A stretch of DNA of 64,000 nucleotides. Source: Streptomyces antibioticus. GTDB lineage: Bacteria > Actinomycetota > Actinomycetes > Streptomycetales > Streptomycetaceae. Both the position numbers and the translations under genes were made by a program. Location: positions 903,568-967,567 of the forward strand of contig NZ_KQ948424.1 of the NCBI RefSeq assembly GCF_001514065.1. The letters run 5' to 3'. A model generated the notes under the pieces. That model saw nothing but the letters and a program-made list of their open reading frames with translations, did no database searches and was not told the origin of the DNA. This document shows positions 1 to 9,378 of the stretch, in pieces; position 1 is the stretch's first letter; every line of letters starts with the position of its first letter.

Positions 1-458
1 CCCTGCGCGAACACGGCACCGTCACCAACGAGGTGCGCACGATGGGCCCGGCCCCGGCACCGCACCCGGTCGCCGAACGCCTCCATGTCCCACCCGGCAC
101 CGATGTCCTCTACATCGAACGCCTCCGCCGCCTCAACGGCCTCCCCCTCTCCCTCGACCTCACCTACATCCCGCTCGACATCGGCACCGCCCTGCTCGGC
201 GCCGACCTGGAGAACACCGACGTCTTCCGGCTCCTGGAGTCGATCACCGGCCAGGGACTCGGCCATGCCGAGATCACCCTGGAGGCGGTGAACGCGGACG
301 CCCACTCCGCCGCCGTGCTCGAAGCCCCGCGCGGCGCGGCCGTCCTGATGCTGGAGCGCCTGACGCATCTCGCCGACGGCCGCCCCGTCGACCTGGAGTT
401 CATCCGCTTCCGCGGCGACCGCATCACGATGAGCGGCCTGCTGCACCGGTCCCTCTGA
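1..458 (+). CDS. GntR-family transcriptional regulator, C-terminal UTRA part (5' end outside window)
   Basis: The reading frame is open from the first bases of the window, so only the C-terminal part is present. What is visible is a UTRA ligand-binding fold: the stretch ending VAERLHVPPGTDVLYIERLR, then LPLSLDLTYIPLD, and a final DLEFIRFRGDRITMSGLL. This is the usual tail of HutC-type GntR repressors, which bind DNA through an N-terminal winged helix (missing here) and release it on binding a small effector. It lies 62 bp upstream of the ferredoxin/ABC/flavoprotein operon on the same strand, so it is the likely local regulator; the effector cannot be told from sequence. Confidence 0.85.
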   Translation, partial: LREHGTVTNEVRTMGPAPAPHPVAERLHVPPGTDVLYIERLRRLNGLPLSLDLTYIPLDIGTALLGADLENTDVFRLLESITGQGLGHAEITLEAVNADAHSAAVLEAPRGAAVLMLERLTHLADGRPVDLEFIRFRGDRITMSGLLHRSL

Positions 459-520
459 CCACCCCTCTCCTTTCCGAGCCGAACTTTTCCCTTCCGAGCT
501 GGACCTTCCTGGAGACAGCC

Positions 521-748
521 ATGCCCTTGGCGCCCCAGCGGGCCGACGTGCCCGTGACCATCGACGAGTCGAAGTGCATCGACGGCTGCACGCTCTGCGT
601 CGACATGTGCCCGCTGGACTCCCTCGCCATCGACGAGAGCAGCGGCAAGGCCTACATGCACGTCGACGAGTGCTGGTACTGCGGCCCGTGCGCGGCCCGC
701 TGTCCCACCGGAGCCGTCACGGTCAACATGCCCTATCTGCTCCGCTGA
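521..748 (+). CDS. Two-cluster [4Fe-4S] ferredoxin, AprB-like
   Basis: A 75-residue protein with two cysteine sets for [4Fe-4S] clusters: CIDGCTLCVDMCP (a C-x3-C variant of the first spacing) and CWYCGPCAARCP. The overall plan, with KAY just before the second cluster and a short hydrophobic tail, resembles the electron-transfer beta subunit of adenylylsulfate reductase (AprB) more than a simple bacterial ferredoxin. GGAGA five bases upstream supports the ATG. It is the first gene of an operon ending in an AprA-like flavoprotein, and by analogy would pass electrons to or from the FAD of that protein. The partner assignment is inference. Confidence 0.8.
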   Translation: MPLAPQRADVPVTIDESKCIDGCTLCVDMCPLDSLAIDESSGKAYMHVDECWYCGPCAARCPTGAVTVNMPYLLR

Positions 749-763
749 GAGGTCCCGACTCCC

Positions 764-2107
764 ATGAAGAACAAGGCAGTTGCCGCAGCCGCCCTCCTGC
801 TGCTCGCACCCCTGACGGCCTGCGGCGGCAACGCGGCAGCCGGTGACGGCTCCACGGTCACCGTGACCGTCGGCTACCAGTCCAGGACCATCAACACCGT
901 CACCGCCGGAACCCTCCTCCGCTCCCTCGGCTCCTTCGAGAAGGAGCTGAACGCCCTCGGCGACGGCAAGACCTACAAGGTCGACTGGCAGGACTACGCG
1001 ACCGGCGCCCCGATCACCGCCCAGATGACCGCCGGGAAGATCGACATCGGTTCGATGGGCGACTTCCCGCTCCTCATCAACGCGGCCCGCGGCAAACAGC
1101 TCGGCAAGCCGACCCACCTGGTCTCCGTCACCGGCTACAACCTCCGCGGCGGCCTCAACACCATCGTCACCCCGCCCGGCTCCAAGCTGGCCACGCTGAC
1201 CGACCTGCGCGGCAAGAAGGTCTCCACCAGCGTCGGCTCCGCCGCCGACGGCACCCTCGTACGGGCCCTCCAGCGTGCCGGCCTCGACCCGGACAAGGAC
1301 GTCGAGAAGCTCAACCAGCAGCCCGCGGTGGGCGCTTCGGCCCTGTCGGCGGGCAGCGCGGACGCGCTCTCCCAGTTCGTCGCCTGGCCCGGCCTGCTCA
1401 CCTACCAGCGCAAGGCCAAGGCCCTCTACGACGGCGCCCAGTTGAACCTCCCCACCTTCCACGGCGTCACCGCCCGCGAGGACTTCGCGCGGCAACGCCC
1501 CACCGTCCTGGAGGCCTTCCTCAGGGCACAGGCCGAGGCCACGGACTACCTGAACGACCACCCCGTCGACGCCGCCGAGAAGGTCGCGAAGGCCACCGGC
1601 CTGCCCGCCGAGGTCGTCTACCTCTACAACGGCGCCCACGGCATCGCCACCTTCGACCCCGCGATCAAGCCCCAGCTGGTCTCCGCCCTCAAGGACGACG
1701 TCACGATCCTGAAGTCGGCCAAGCTGACCGGCGACATCGACGTGGACGCCTTCGTCGACGACCGGTACGTCAAGAAGGCCCTCGGCACGTCGTACGCCGA
1801 GCACCTCACCGCCGCTCCGCCCGCCGCCGCGAGCGAGGTCTGGCCGAAGGGCGCCTCCGCGACCCGCTCCTTCAAGACGCCCGCCCGACTCCTCGCGTAC
1901 GTCTCGGCCCACCAGGACGGCATCCGCGCCGCCTACGTCCCCGACGCCACCACCGGCACTCTCTGGTTCGCCGACAAGGCGGTCTGGGTGGCCGACGGCG
2001 ACGAGCTGCTGCCCTTCGTCGCACCGGCGACCGCGAAGGCGTACGTCGCCGAGCACGGCGGCGCCCGCGTGGTGACGTACGCCGACGCGCTGGAGCGGGC
2101 GTCGTGA
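764..2107 (+). CDS. ABC transporter substrate-binding lipoprotein with NosL-like C-terminal domain
   Basis: 447 residues. The N-terminus is a lipoprotein signal with lipobox LTAC (Cys20), so the protein should be anchored outside the membrane. Residues about 30-350 form a periplasmic-binding fold of the NrtA/SsuA/TauA type (TAGKIDIGSMGDFPLLIN and the PGSKLATLTDLRGKKVSTSVGS hinge region), typical of nitrate, sulfonate, taurine or thiamine-precursor uptake. The last 80 residues are extra: AAYVPDATTGTLWFADKAVW and PFVAPATAKAYVAEHGGARV resemble the C-terminal half of NosL, a copper lipoprotein. I see no obvious metal ligands there. The gene overlaps the permease by 4 bp (GTGA). Substrate is unknown; an organosulfur compound is a guess from the AprBA-like partners. 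Confidence 0.8.
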   Translation: MKNKAVAAAALLLLAPLTACGGNAAAGDGSTVTVTVGYQSRTINTVTAGTLLRSLGSFEKELNALGDGKTYKVDWQDYATGAPITAQMTAGKIDIGSMGDFPLLINAARGKQLGKPTHLVSVTGYNLRGGLNTIVTPPGSKLATLTDLRGKKVSTSVGSAADGTLVRALQRAGLDPDKDVEKLNQQPAVGASALSAGSADALSQFVAWPGLLTYQRKAKALYDGAQLNLPTFHGVTAREDFARQRPTVLEAFLRAQAEATDYLNDHPVDAAEKVAKATGLPAEVVYLYNGAHGIATFDPAIKPQLVSALKDDVTILKSAKLTGDIDVDAFVDDRYVKKALGTSYAEHLTAAPPAAASEVWPKGASATRSFKTPARLLAYVSAHQDGIRAAYVPDATTGTLWFADKAVWVADGDELLPFVAPATAKAYVAEHGGARVVTYADALERAS

Positions 2108-3000
2108 GCCGCCCGCTGCCCACCGCCGGCCGGTATGCCCTGCGGGTGGCGTCCCTGGTGGTCGCCCTCGGGGTGTGGCAGGCGCTGACCGGCCTCGACA
2201 TCGACCTGTGGCTGCGCTTCTCGCAGTTCCCCACGGTCACCGACGTGGCCCACGCCTTCGCCGACCGGCTGGCCGGGCCCGACTACTGGACCGACCTCAC
2301 CGACAGCCTGACCCGCATCCTCAGCGGCTTCCTGCTGGCGGCGGTGCTCGGGGTGGCGACGGGCGTGCTCGTGGCGCGCTCGCGGCTCGCCGAGGACCTG
2401 CTCGGGCCGGTGCTGGAGGTCGTCCGCCCGATCCCGGCCATCGCCCTCGTCCCCGTCGCGATCCTCCTCTTCCCCTCCAATGAACAGGGCATCGTCTTCA
2501 TCACCTTCACCGCCGCCTACTTCCCCGTCCTGGTCTCCACCCGGCACGCGGTCCGCGCGCTGACGCCGGTGTGGGAGGAGGCGGTGCTGACGATGGGCGG
2601 CGGCCGGTGGCGGATCCTCGGCTCGGTCGTCCTGCCGGGCGCGCTGCCCGGCATCTTCGGCGGACTGTCGGTGGGCATCGGCGTCTCGTGGATCTGTGTG
2701 ATCTCCGCCGAGATGATCTCCGGCCAGTACGGCGTCGGCTACCGCACCTGGCAGGACTACACGGTCGTCGACTATCCGGGCGTCTTCGTCGGCATGGTCA
2801 CCATCGGCGTCCTCGGCTGGCTCACCTCCACGGCCGTGGAGCTGCTGGGCCGCCGCCTGACCCGCTGGCTGCCACGGACGTCGTACGACACCGGAGCCCG
2901 CCGCCCGAGAGCCGTCCGCGCAGTTGCTTCCGCGCGGGTGCCCAAGTCCGCCGCGCCCGCTGCGAAGACCAAGGAGGCACGCGATGAGCACCTCGTCTGA
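2104..3000 (+). CDS. ABC transporter permease, SsuC/TauC/NrtB type
   Basis: 298 residues with about six hydrophobic segments of the BPD_transp_1 family. The cytoplasmic EAA loop that contacts the ATPase is visible as EEAVLTMGGGRWRILGSVVL. A GTG start overlaps the stop of the binding-protein gene by 4 bp, indicating translational coupling. The C-terminal 35 residues are polar and Ala/Lys/Arg rich, longer than usual, and overlap the start of the ATPase gene. The protein would form the membrane channel of the importer encoded here. Confidence 0.88.
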   Translation: MSRPLPTAGRYALRVASLVVALGVWQALTGLDIDLWLRFSQFPTVTDVAHAFADRLAGPDYWTDLTDSLTRILSGFLLAAVLGVATGVLVARSRLAEDLLGPVLEVVRPIPAIALVPVAILLFPSNEQGIVFITFTAAYFPVLVSTRHAVRALTPVWEEAVLTMGGGRWRILGSVVLPGALPGIFGGLSVGIGVSWICVISAEMISGQYGVGYRTWQDYTVVDYPGVFVGMVTIGVLGWLTSTAVELLGRRLTRWLPRTSYDTGARRPRAVRAVASARVPKSAAPAAKTKEARDEHLV

Positions 3001-3763
3001 GACAGCCACCACCTCCACCGGGGCGATGGCCCGCGGCACCCGGCTCACCCTCCGCGCCGCCACCCTCGGCCGCCCCGGCGCGCCCGCCGTCAGCGGCGTC
3101 GACCTCGACGTGGCCCCCGGCGAGATCCTCACCGTCGTCGGACCGTCCGGCTGCGGCAAGTCGACGCTGCTGCGCACGCTGGCTGGCCTGCTGGCCCCCC
3201 TCGACGGCGAGGCCGACCAGGACGGCCGACCGCTGACGGGCCCTTGCGCCGACCGCGCCCTGGTCTTCCAGGAGGACGCCCTGCTGCCCTGGCGCACCTT
3301 GCGCGCGAACGTGGAACTCCCCCTCGCCATCAAGGGATTGGCCCGCGCCGACCGCAGGCGGCAGGCCGAGTCCTGGCTCGCCCGCGTCGGGCTCACCGAA
3401 CAGTCCGGGCAGCTGCCGCACCGCGTCTCCGGAGGCCAGCGCCAGCGCGCCCAGCTGGCCCGGGCCCTGGCCGGCCGGCCGCGCGCGGTGCTGATGGACG
3501 AACCGTTCGGCGCGCTCGACGCCCAGACCCGCGCGGGCATGCAGGACCTGCTCGTGGAGGTGCTGCACGGCACCGGCGCGACCGTCGTCTTCGTCACCCA
3601 CGACGTCGACGAGGCCCTCTTCCTCGGCGACCGCGTCGCCCTCCTCGGCAACGGCCGCCTCACCGCCGTACGCGAGGTGCCGCGGCCCCGCGACCGCACC
3701 GCGCGCGACGACCCGGCGCGGCTCGCGCTGCGGCGCGACGTCCTGTCCTCCCTCGGTTCCTGA
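2984..3763 (+). CDS. ABC transporter ATP-binding protein, SsuB/TauB type
   Basis: 259 residues with all nucleotide-binding motifs: Walker A GPSGCGKST (residues 53-61), the Q-loop in VFQEDALLPW, signature VSGGQRQR, Walker B VLMDEPFGALD and the switch histidine in VFVTHDVDEA. The chosen ATG is preceded by AAGGAGG seven bases upstream; an in-frame upstream ATG at 2924 lies inside the permease gene and lacks such a site. The gene overlaps the permease by 17 bp. It would energise the importer of this operon. Confidence 0.9.
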   Translation: MSTSSETATTSTGAMARGTRLTLRAATLGRPGAPAVSGVDLDVAPGEILTVVGPSGCGKSTLLRTLAGLLAPLDGEADQDGRPLTGPCADRALVFQEDALLPWRTLRANVELPLAIKGLARADRRRQAESWLARVGLTEQSGQLPHRVSGGQRQRAQLARALAGRPRAVLMDEPFGALDAQTRAGMQDLLVEVLHGTGATVVFVTHDVDEALFLGDRVALLGNGRLTAVREVPRPRDRTARDDPARLALRRDVLSSLGS

Positions 3764-3774
3764 AAGGCCCCTCG

Positions 3775-6558
3775 GTGACCAGCCCCGCGAACACCCCCCT
3801 GGCGATCCCCGCCCTCACCGACGCCGAGGAACTCTCCTGCGACGTCCTCGTCATCGGCGGCGGCACCGCCGGCACCATGGCCGCGCTGACCGCCGCCGAG
3901 CACGGCGCCGACGTGATCCTCCTGGAGAAGGCCCACGTCCGGCACTCCGGCGCCCTCGCCATGGGCATGGACGGCGTCAACAACGCGGTCGTCCCGGGCC
4001 GCGCCGAGCCCGACGACTACGTCGCCGAGATCACCCGCGCCAACGACGGCATCGTCGACCAGTCCACCGTCCGCCAGACCGCCACCCGCGGCTTCGCCAT
4101 GGTGCAGCGCCTGGAGTCGTACGGCGTGAAGTTCGAGAAGGACGAGCACGGCGACTACGCGGTCCGGCAGGTCCACCGCTCCGGCTCCTATGTGCTGCCG
4201 ATGCCGGAGGGCAAGGACGTCAAGAAGGTCCTCTACCGGCAGTTGCGGCGGCGCGAGATGCGGGAGCGGATCCGCATCGAGAACCGGGTGATGCCGGTGC
4301 GGGTGCTGACGGCCGACGGGCGGGCCGTGGGGGCTGTCGGCTTCAACACCCGCACGGGCGCCTTCGTGACGGTCCGCGCGGGCGCGGTCATCCTCGCGAC
4401 CGGCGCCTGCGGCCGCCTCGGCCTGCCCGCCTCCGGCTACCTCTACGGCACCTACGAGAACCCCACCAACGCGGGCGACGGCTACGCCATGGCCTACCAC
4501 GCGGGTGCCGAGCTCACCGGCATCGAGTGCTTCCAGATCAACCCGCTGATCAAGGACTACAACGGCCCCGCCTGCGCCTACGTCGCCAACCCCTTCGGCG
4601 GCTACCAGGTCAACCGGCACGGCGAACGCTTCGTCGACTCCGACTACTGGTCCGGCCAGATGATGGCGGAGTTCGCGGCGGAGGTGGCGTCCGACCGGGG
4701 GCCGGTCTACCTGAAGCTCAGCCACCTCCCCGAGGAGTCGGTCTCGGCGCTGGAGTCGATCCTGCACTCCACCGAGCGGCCCACGCGCGGCACCTTCCAC
4801 GCGGGCCGGGGCCACGACTACCGCACCCACGACATCGAGATGCACATCTCCGAGATCGGCCTGTGCGGCGGCCACTCGGCTTCCGGGGTACGAGTCGACG
4901 ACCACGCCCGGACGACCGTCCCCCGCCTCTACGCCGCCGGCGACCTGGCCTGCGTCCCGCACAACTACATGATCGGCGCCTTCGTCTTCGGCGACCTCGC
5001 GGGCGCGGACGCGGCCCAGTACGCGGCCTACGAAGGGGAGTTGCCCGCCGACCAGCTCCGCGAGGCGCACGAACTGATCTACCGCCCGCTGCGCAACCCG
5101 GACGGGCCGCCGCAGCCCCAGGTCGAGTACAAGCTGCGCCGCTTCGTGAACGACTACGTGGCCCCGCCGAAGTCGGGAGCCCGGTTGTCGCTCGCCCTGG
5201 AGTCCTTCGAGCGGATGCGGGACGACATCGCCGCAATGGGCGCGCGCACCCCGCACGAGCTGATGCGCTGCGCCGAGGTCTCCTTCATCCGCGACTGCGC
5301 GGAGATGGCCGCGCGCGCCTCCCTGGCCCGCACGGAGTCCCGCTGGGGCCTCTACCACGACCGTCTCGACCACCCTCATCGCGACGACGCCTCCTGGTTC
5401 CACCACCTCGATCTGCACAAGTCCCCCTCTGGTGCGATGGAGTTCACGGCCCGTCCCGTGGCTCCCTATCTGGTCCCGGTCGAGGAGTTCACCCCGACCG
5501 GCGGCGCCTCCCGGCACCTCGGCGAGGTGCATCCGGAAGAGGTGGCGACGGCCGGGTCCCGGGACCGGGCGCCGGTGGCGGCGGGGGCCGGGGACGGCGT
5601 GCCGGAGCCTTCCGGCCACGACGCCGGTGCCGGCCGCACCGGACACGGCTCCCGTCCCGCCGCCGAGCAGTCGGCCACTCGGCTCCTGGAGCTGGTGGCC
5701 CTCGCCGAGGAGGAGCCGGAACTCGACGCCCTGCGGCCCTACTTGACCGACCCGGCGGCCACGGTCCGGCGTGAGGCCGTCGCCGTGCTCACCGAGACCC
5801 TGCCCCCGGGCACCGGCCCCGCCCTGGCCGAGGCGCTCCGCGACCCCGCCGCCGAGGTCCGTGCCGCCGCCGCGGCCTCGCTGCGCGAGCTGGTCGAGAC
5901 GCTCCCGCCCGAACCCGCCCTGCGCGAGGGCCTCGCCGTCGCCCTCCGCGAACCCGACCCTGTCGTACGCGCTGCCGCCCTCGATGTCCTGCGCGCCCTG
6001 CGGCTGGGCGACACCGCGCTGTTCACGGGCTCCCTGACGGACGACGACATCGCCGTCCGCATCGAGACCGTACGTGCCCTCGTCTCCGTCGACGCCGCCG
6101 GGGAACTGGCCCGCGCGGCGACGTCCGACCCGTCCCGCGAGGTCCGCGTCACCTTCGCCAAGGCCCTGGCGACGGTGTCCACAGGGCGCCCCGAGGTCGT
6201 CCTGCCCGCCCTCTCCACGCTCACGGCGGACGCCGACGCCCTGGTTCGAGGCGCCGCCTACGCCGCCCTGGGCACCACCGGTTGCCCCGGATCGCTCGCC
6301 GAGCGGGCCGTCGCCGCCCTGGGAGATGCGACCTGGCAGGTGCGGTCCGGAGCAGCGACCGCCCTCTCCGGAGCGGAGGCCGACACCGCCGTCCCCGCCC
6401 TGGCCAAGGCCCTCGCCGACCCGAACGCCGACGTCCGCAAGGCTGCGGTCCTGGCCCTGACCCGGCACACGGCCACCGAGGGCGCCCGCGCCGCCCTGGC
6501 CACGGCCACGGCCGACTCGGACGCGGACGTCAGGGCGTACGCGTCACGAGCGCTGTGA
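3775..6558 (+). CDS. FAD-dependent AprA/fumarate-reductase-like flavoprotein fused to HEAT repeats
   Basis: 927 residues from a GTG start 11 bp after the ATPase stop. Residues 20-570 are a flavoprotein of the succinate dehydrogenase/fumarate reductase/APS reductase superfamily: the dinucleotide fold VIGGGTAGTMAALTAAEHGA (about 26-45), LLEK ending the second strand, TNAGDGYAMAYHAGAEL, and the late FAD motif RLYAAGDLACVPHNYMIGAF. The GGHSASG and PHNYMIGAFVFG segments look closer to AprA than to fumarate reductase. After a Gly/Ala-rich linker (about 571-637) come roughly 290 residues of alpha-helical HEAT repeats (ADPNADVRKAAVLALTRH and similar). With the AprB-like ferredoxin and the importer it suggests uptake and redox processing of one substrate. 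The reaction is not known. Confidence 0.8.
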   Translation: MTSPANTPLAIPALTDAEELSCDVLVIGGGTAGTMAALTAAEHGADVILLEKAHVRHSGALAMGMDGVNNAVVPGRAEPDDYVAEITRANDGIVDQSTVRQTATRGFAMVQRLESYGVKFEKDEHGDYAVRQVHRSGSYVLPMPEGKDVKKVLYRQLRRREMRERIRIENRVMPVRVLTADGRAVGAVGFNTRTGAFVTVRAGAVILATGACGRLGLPASGYLYGTYENPTNAGDGYAMAYHAGAELTGIECFQINPLIKDYNGPACAYVANPFGGYQVNRHGERFVDSDYWSGQMMAEFAAEVASDRGPVYLKLSHLPEESVSALESILHSTERPTRGTFHAGRGHDYRTHDIEMHISEIGLCGGHSASGVRVDDHARTTVPRLYAAGDLACVPHNYMIGAFVFGDLAGADAAQYAAYEGELPADQLREAHELIYRPLRNPDGPPQPQVEYKLRRFVNDYVAPPKSGARLSLALESFERMRDDIAAMGARTPHELMRCAEVSFIRDCAEMAARASLARTESRWGLYHDRLDHPHRDDASWFHHLDLHKSPSGAMEFTARPVAPYLVPVEEFTPTGGASRHLGEVHPEEVATAGSRDRAPVAAGAGDGVPEPSGHDAGAGRTGHGSRPAAEQSATRLLELVALAEEEPELDALRPYLTDPAATVRREAVAVLTETLPPGTGPALAEALRDPAAEVRAAAAASLRELVETLPPEPALREGLAVALREPDPVVRAAALDVLRALRLGDTALFTGSLTDDDIAVRIETVRALVSVDAAGELARAATSDPSREVRVTFAKALATVSTGRPEVVLPALSTLTADADALVRGAAYAALGTTGCPGSLAERAVAALGDATWQVRSGAATALSGAEADTAVPALAKALADPNADVRKAAVLALTRHTATEGARAALATATADSDADVRAYASRAL

Positions 6559-6577
6559 CGGGTGCCGGGGCCCACGG

Positions 6578-8584
<2,007 letters not shown>

Positions 8585-8655
8585 AGTCCTGTCCCCCGTA
8601 CGTCGTCCCTCGACCACTGCGTCCACGATAGGGGCCCGCACCGACAGCGCCGGAG

Positions 8656-8664
8656 TTATCCACA
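8656..8664 (+). promoter_or_regulatory. DnaA-box-like sequence upstream of recQ
   Basis: TTATCCACA, a perfect match to the general bacterial DnaA box, lies 72 bp upstream of the recQ start in the divergent promoter region shared with the secreted-protein gene. A single box can arise by chance; a regulatory role is only a possibility. Confidence 0.3.
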
Positions 8665-8823
8665 GGCTCACCGCGTGACGCTGTGCGTTCACTCCAATGG
8701 TCTGCGTCACATGGAGACGCCCCGGCCTCCGGGGACATGCTGCTCAGGCGGGCAGGGGAGGCCCGCCTCCCGGACAGCGCGCCTCGACCGGTGCGCGCCA
8801 CTTCCGCTTCAAGGAGCCCCCGC

Positions 8824-9318
8824 ATGTTCTCTCGGCCCCTCAAGGCCGCCGTCGCCGCGGCGATAGCCGGTGCCTTCTCCCTGACCGCCGCGCCCGCGCA
8901 GGCCGCGCCCACGGCCGACGCCGACCCCTGGTCCGCCCTGGTCCCCACGTACACGGCGACGGGCAAGTACGCGTACGAGCCGTTCGCTCCCGGCGGGGGC
9001 TACGCCCGCACCAACACGTGCGTGCCCCAGATGGGCTACCACTACGTCAACGCCACGCTGCTGGCCGACCCCGCCGTCGACCCGGCCAAGCCCGAGGCCC
9101 TGCTGTACGAGGGCGGGGCCGTCACGAGCACCCGCAAGCTGGTCGGGGTGGAGTGGATCGTTCCGGACACGGCCGTGACCGCGGCGCCGACGCTGTTCGG
9201 CGAGACCTTCTCCCACGACACGGCCCTGCACGTCTACTCGCTCCATGCGTGGATCTACAAGACCAACCCCAACGGGCTCTTCGTGGCCCTCAACCCGAGG
9301 GTGACCTGCCCGGCCTGA
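8824..9318 (+). CDS. Small secreted protein of unknown function
   Basis: 164 residues with a clear signal peptide (basic MFSRPLKA start, hydrophobic Ala-rich core, likely cleavage after APAQA). AAGGAG lies 8 bases upstream of the ATG. The mature part contains PQMGYHYVN, a VGVEWIVPD segment and LHAWIYKTNPNGLFVALNP, a pattern I recognise from secreted proteins of actinomycetes without a known function. Two cysteines (in TNTCVPQM and RVTCPA) could form a disulfide. It is transcribed towards nuoN and ends just before a strong hairpin. Confidence 0.75.
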   Translation: MFSRPLKAAVAAAIAGAFSLTAAPAQAAPTADADPWSALVPTYTATGKYAYEPFAPGGGYARTNTCVPQMGYHYVNATLLADPAVDPAKPEALLYEGGAVTSTRKLVGVEWIVPDTAVTAAPTLFGETFSHDTALHVYSLHAWIYKTNPNGLFVALNPRVTCPA

Positions 9319-9330
9319 GCGCACGCGAAA

Positions 9331-9363
9331 GGGCCCCGGTCTCCCGAGGGGAAACCGGGGCCC
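9331..9363. terminator. Bidirectional hairpin terminator between secreted protein and nuoN
   Basis: GGGCCCCGGT pairs perfectly with ACCGGGGCCC across a 13-base loop. It lies 12 bp after the secreted-protein stop and 15 bp after the nuoN stop, so it can end transcription from both sides, including the long nuo operon. There is no U-tract, as is common in Streptomyces. Confidence 0.75.
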
Positions 9364-9378
9364 GCCTGACGACGGAGC

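Noticed and set aside
1933-6468. Open frame of 1511 codons on the minus strand
   Set aside because: It runs antisense to the ABC and flavoprotein genes, has Gly/Arg/Asp-biased composition and no domain, and is explained by high GC third positions.
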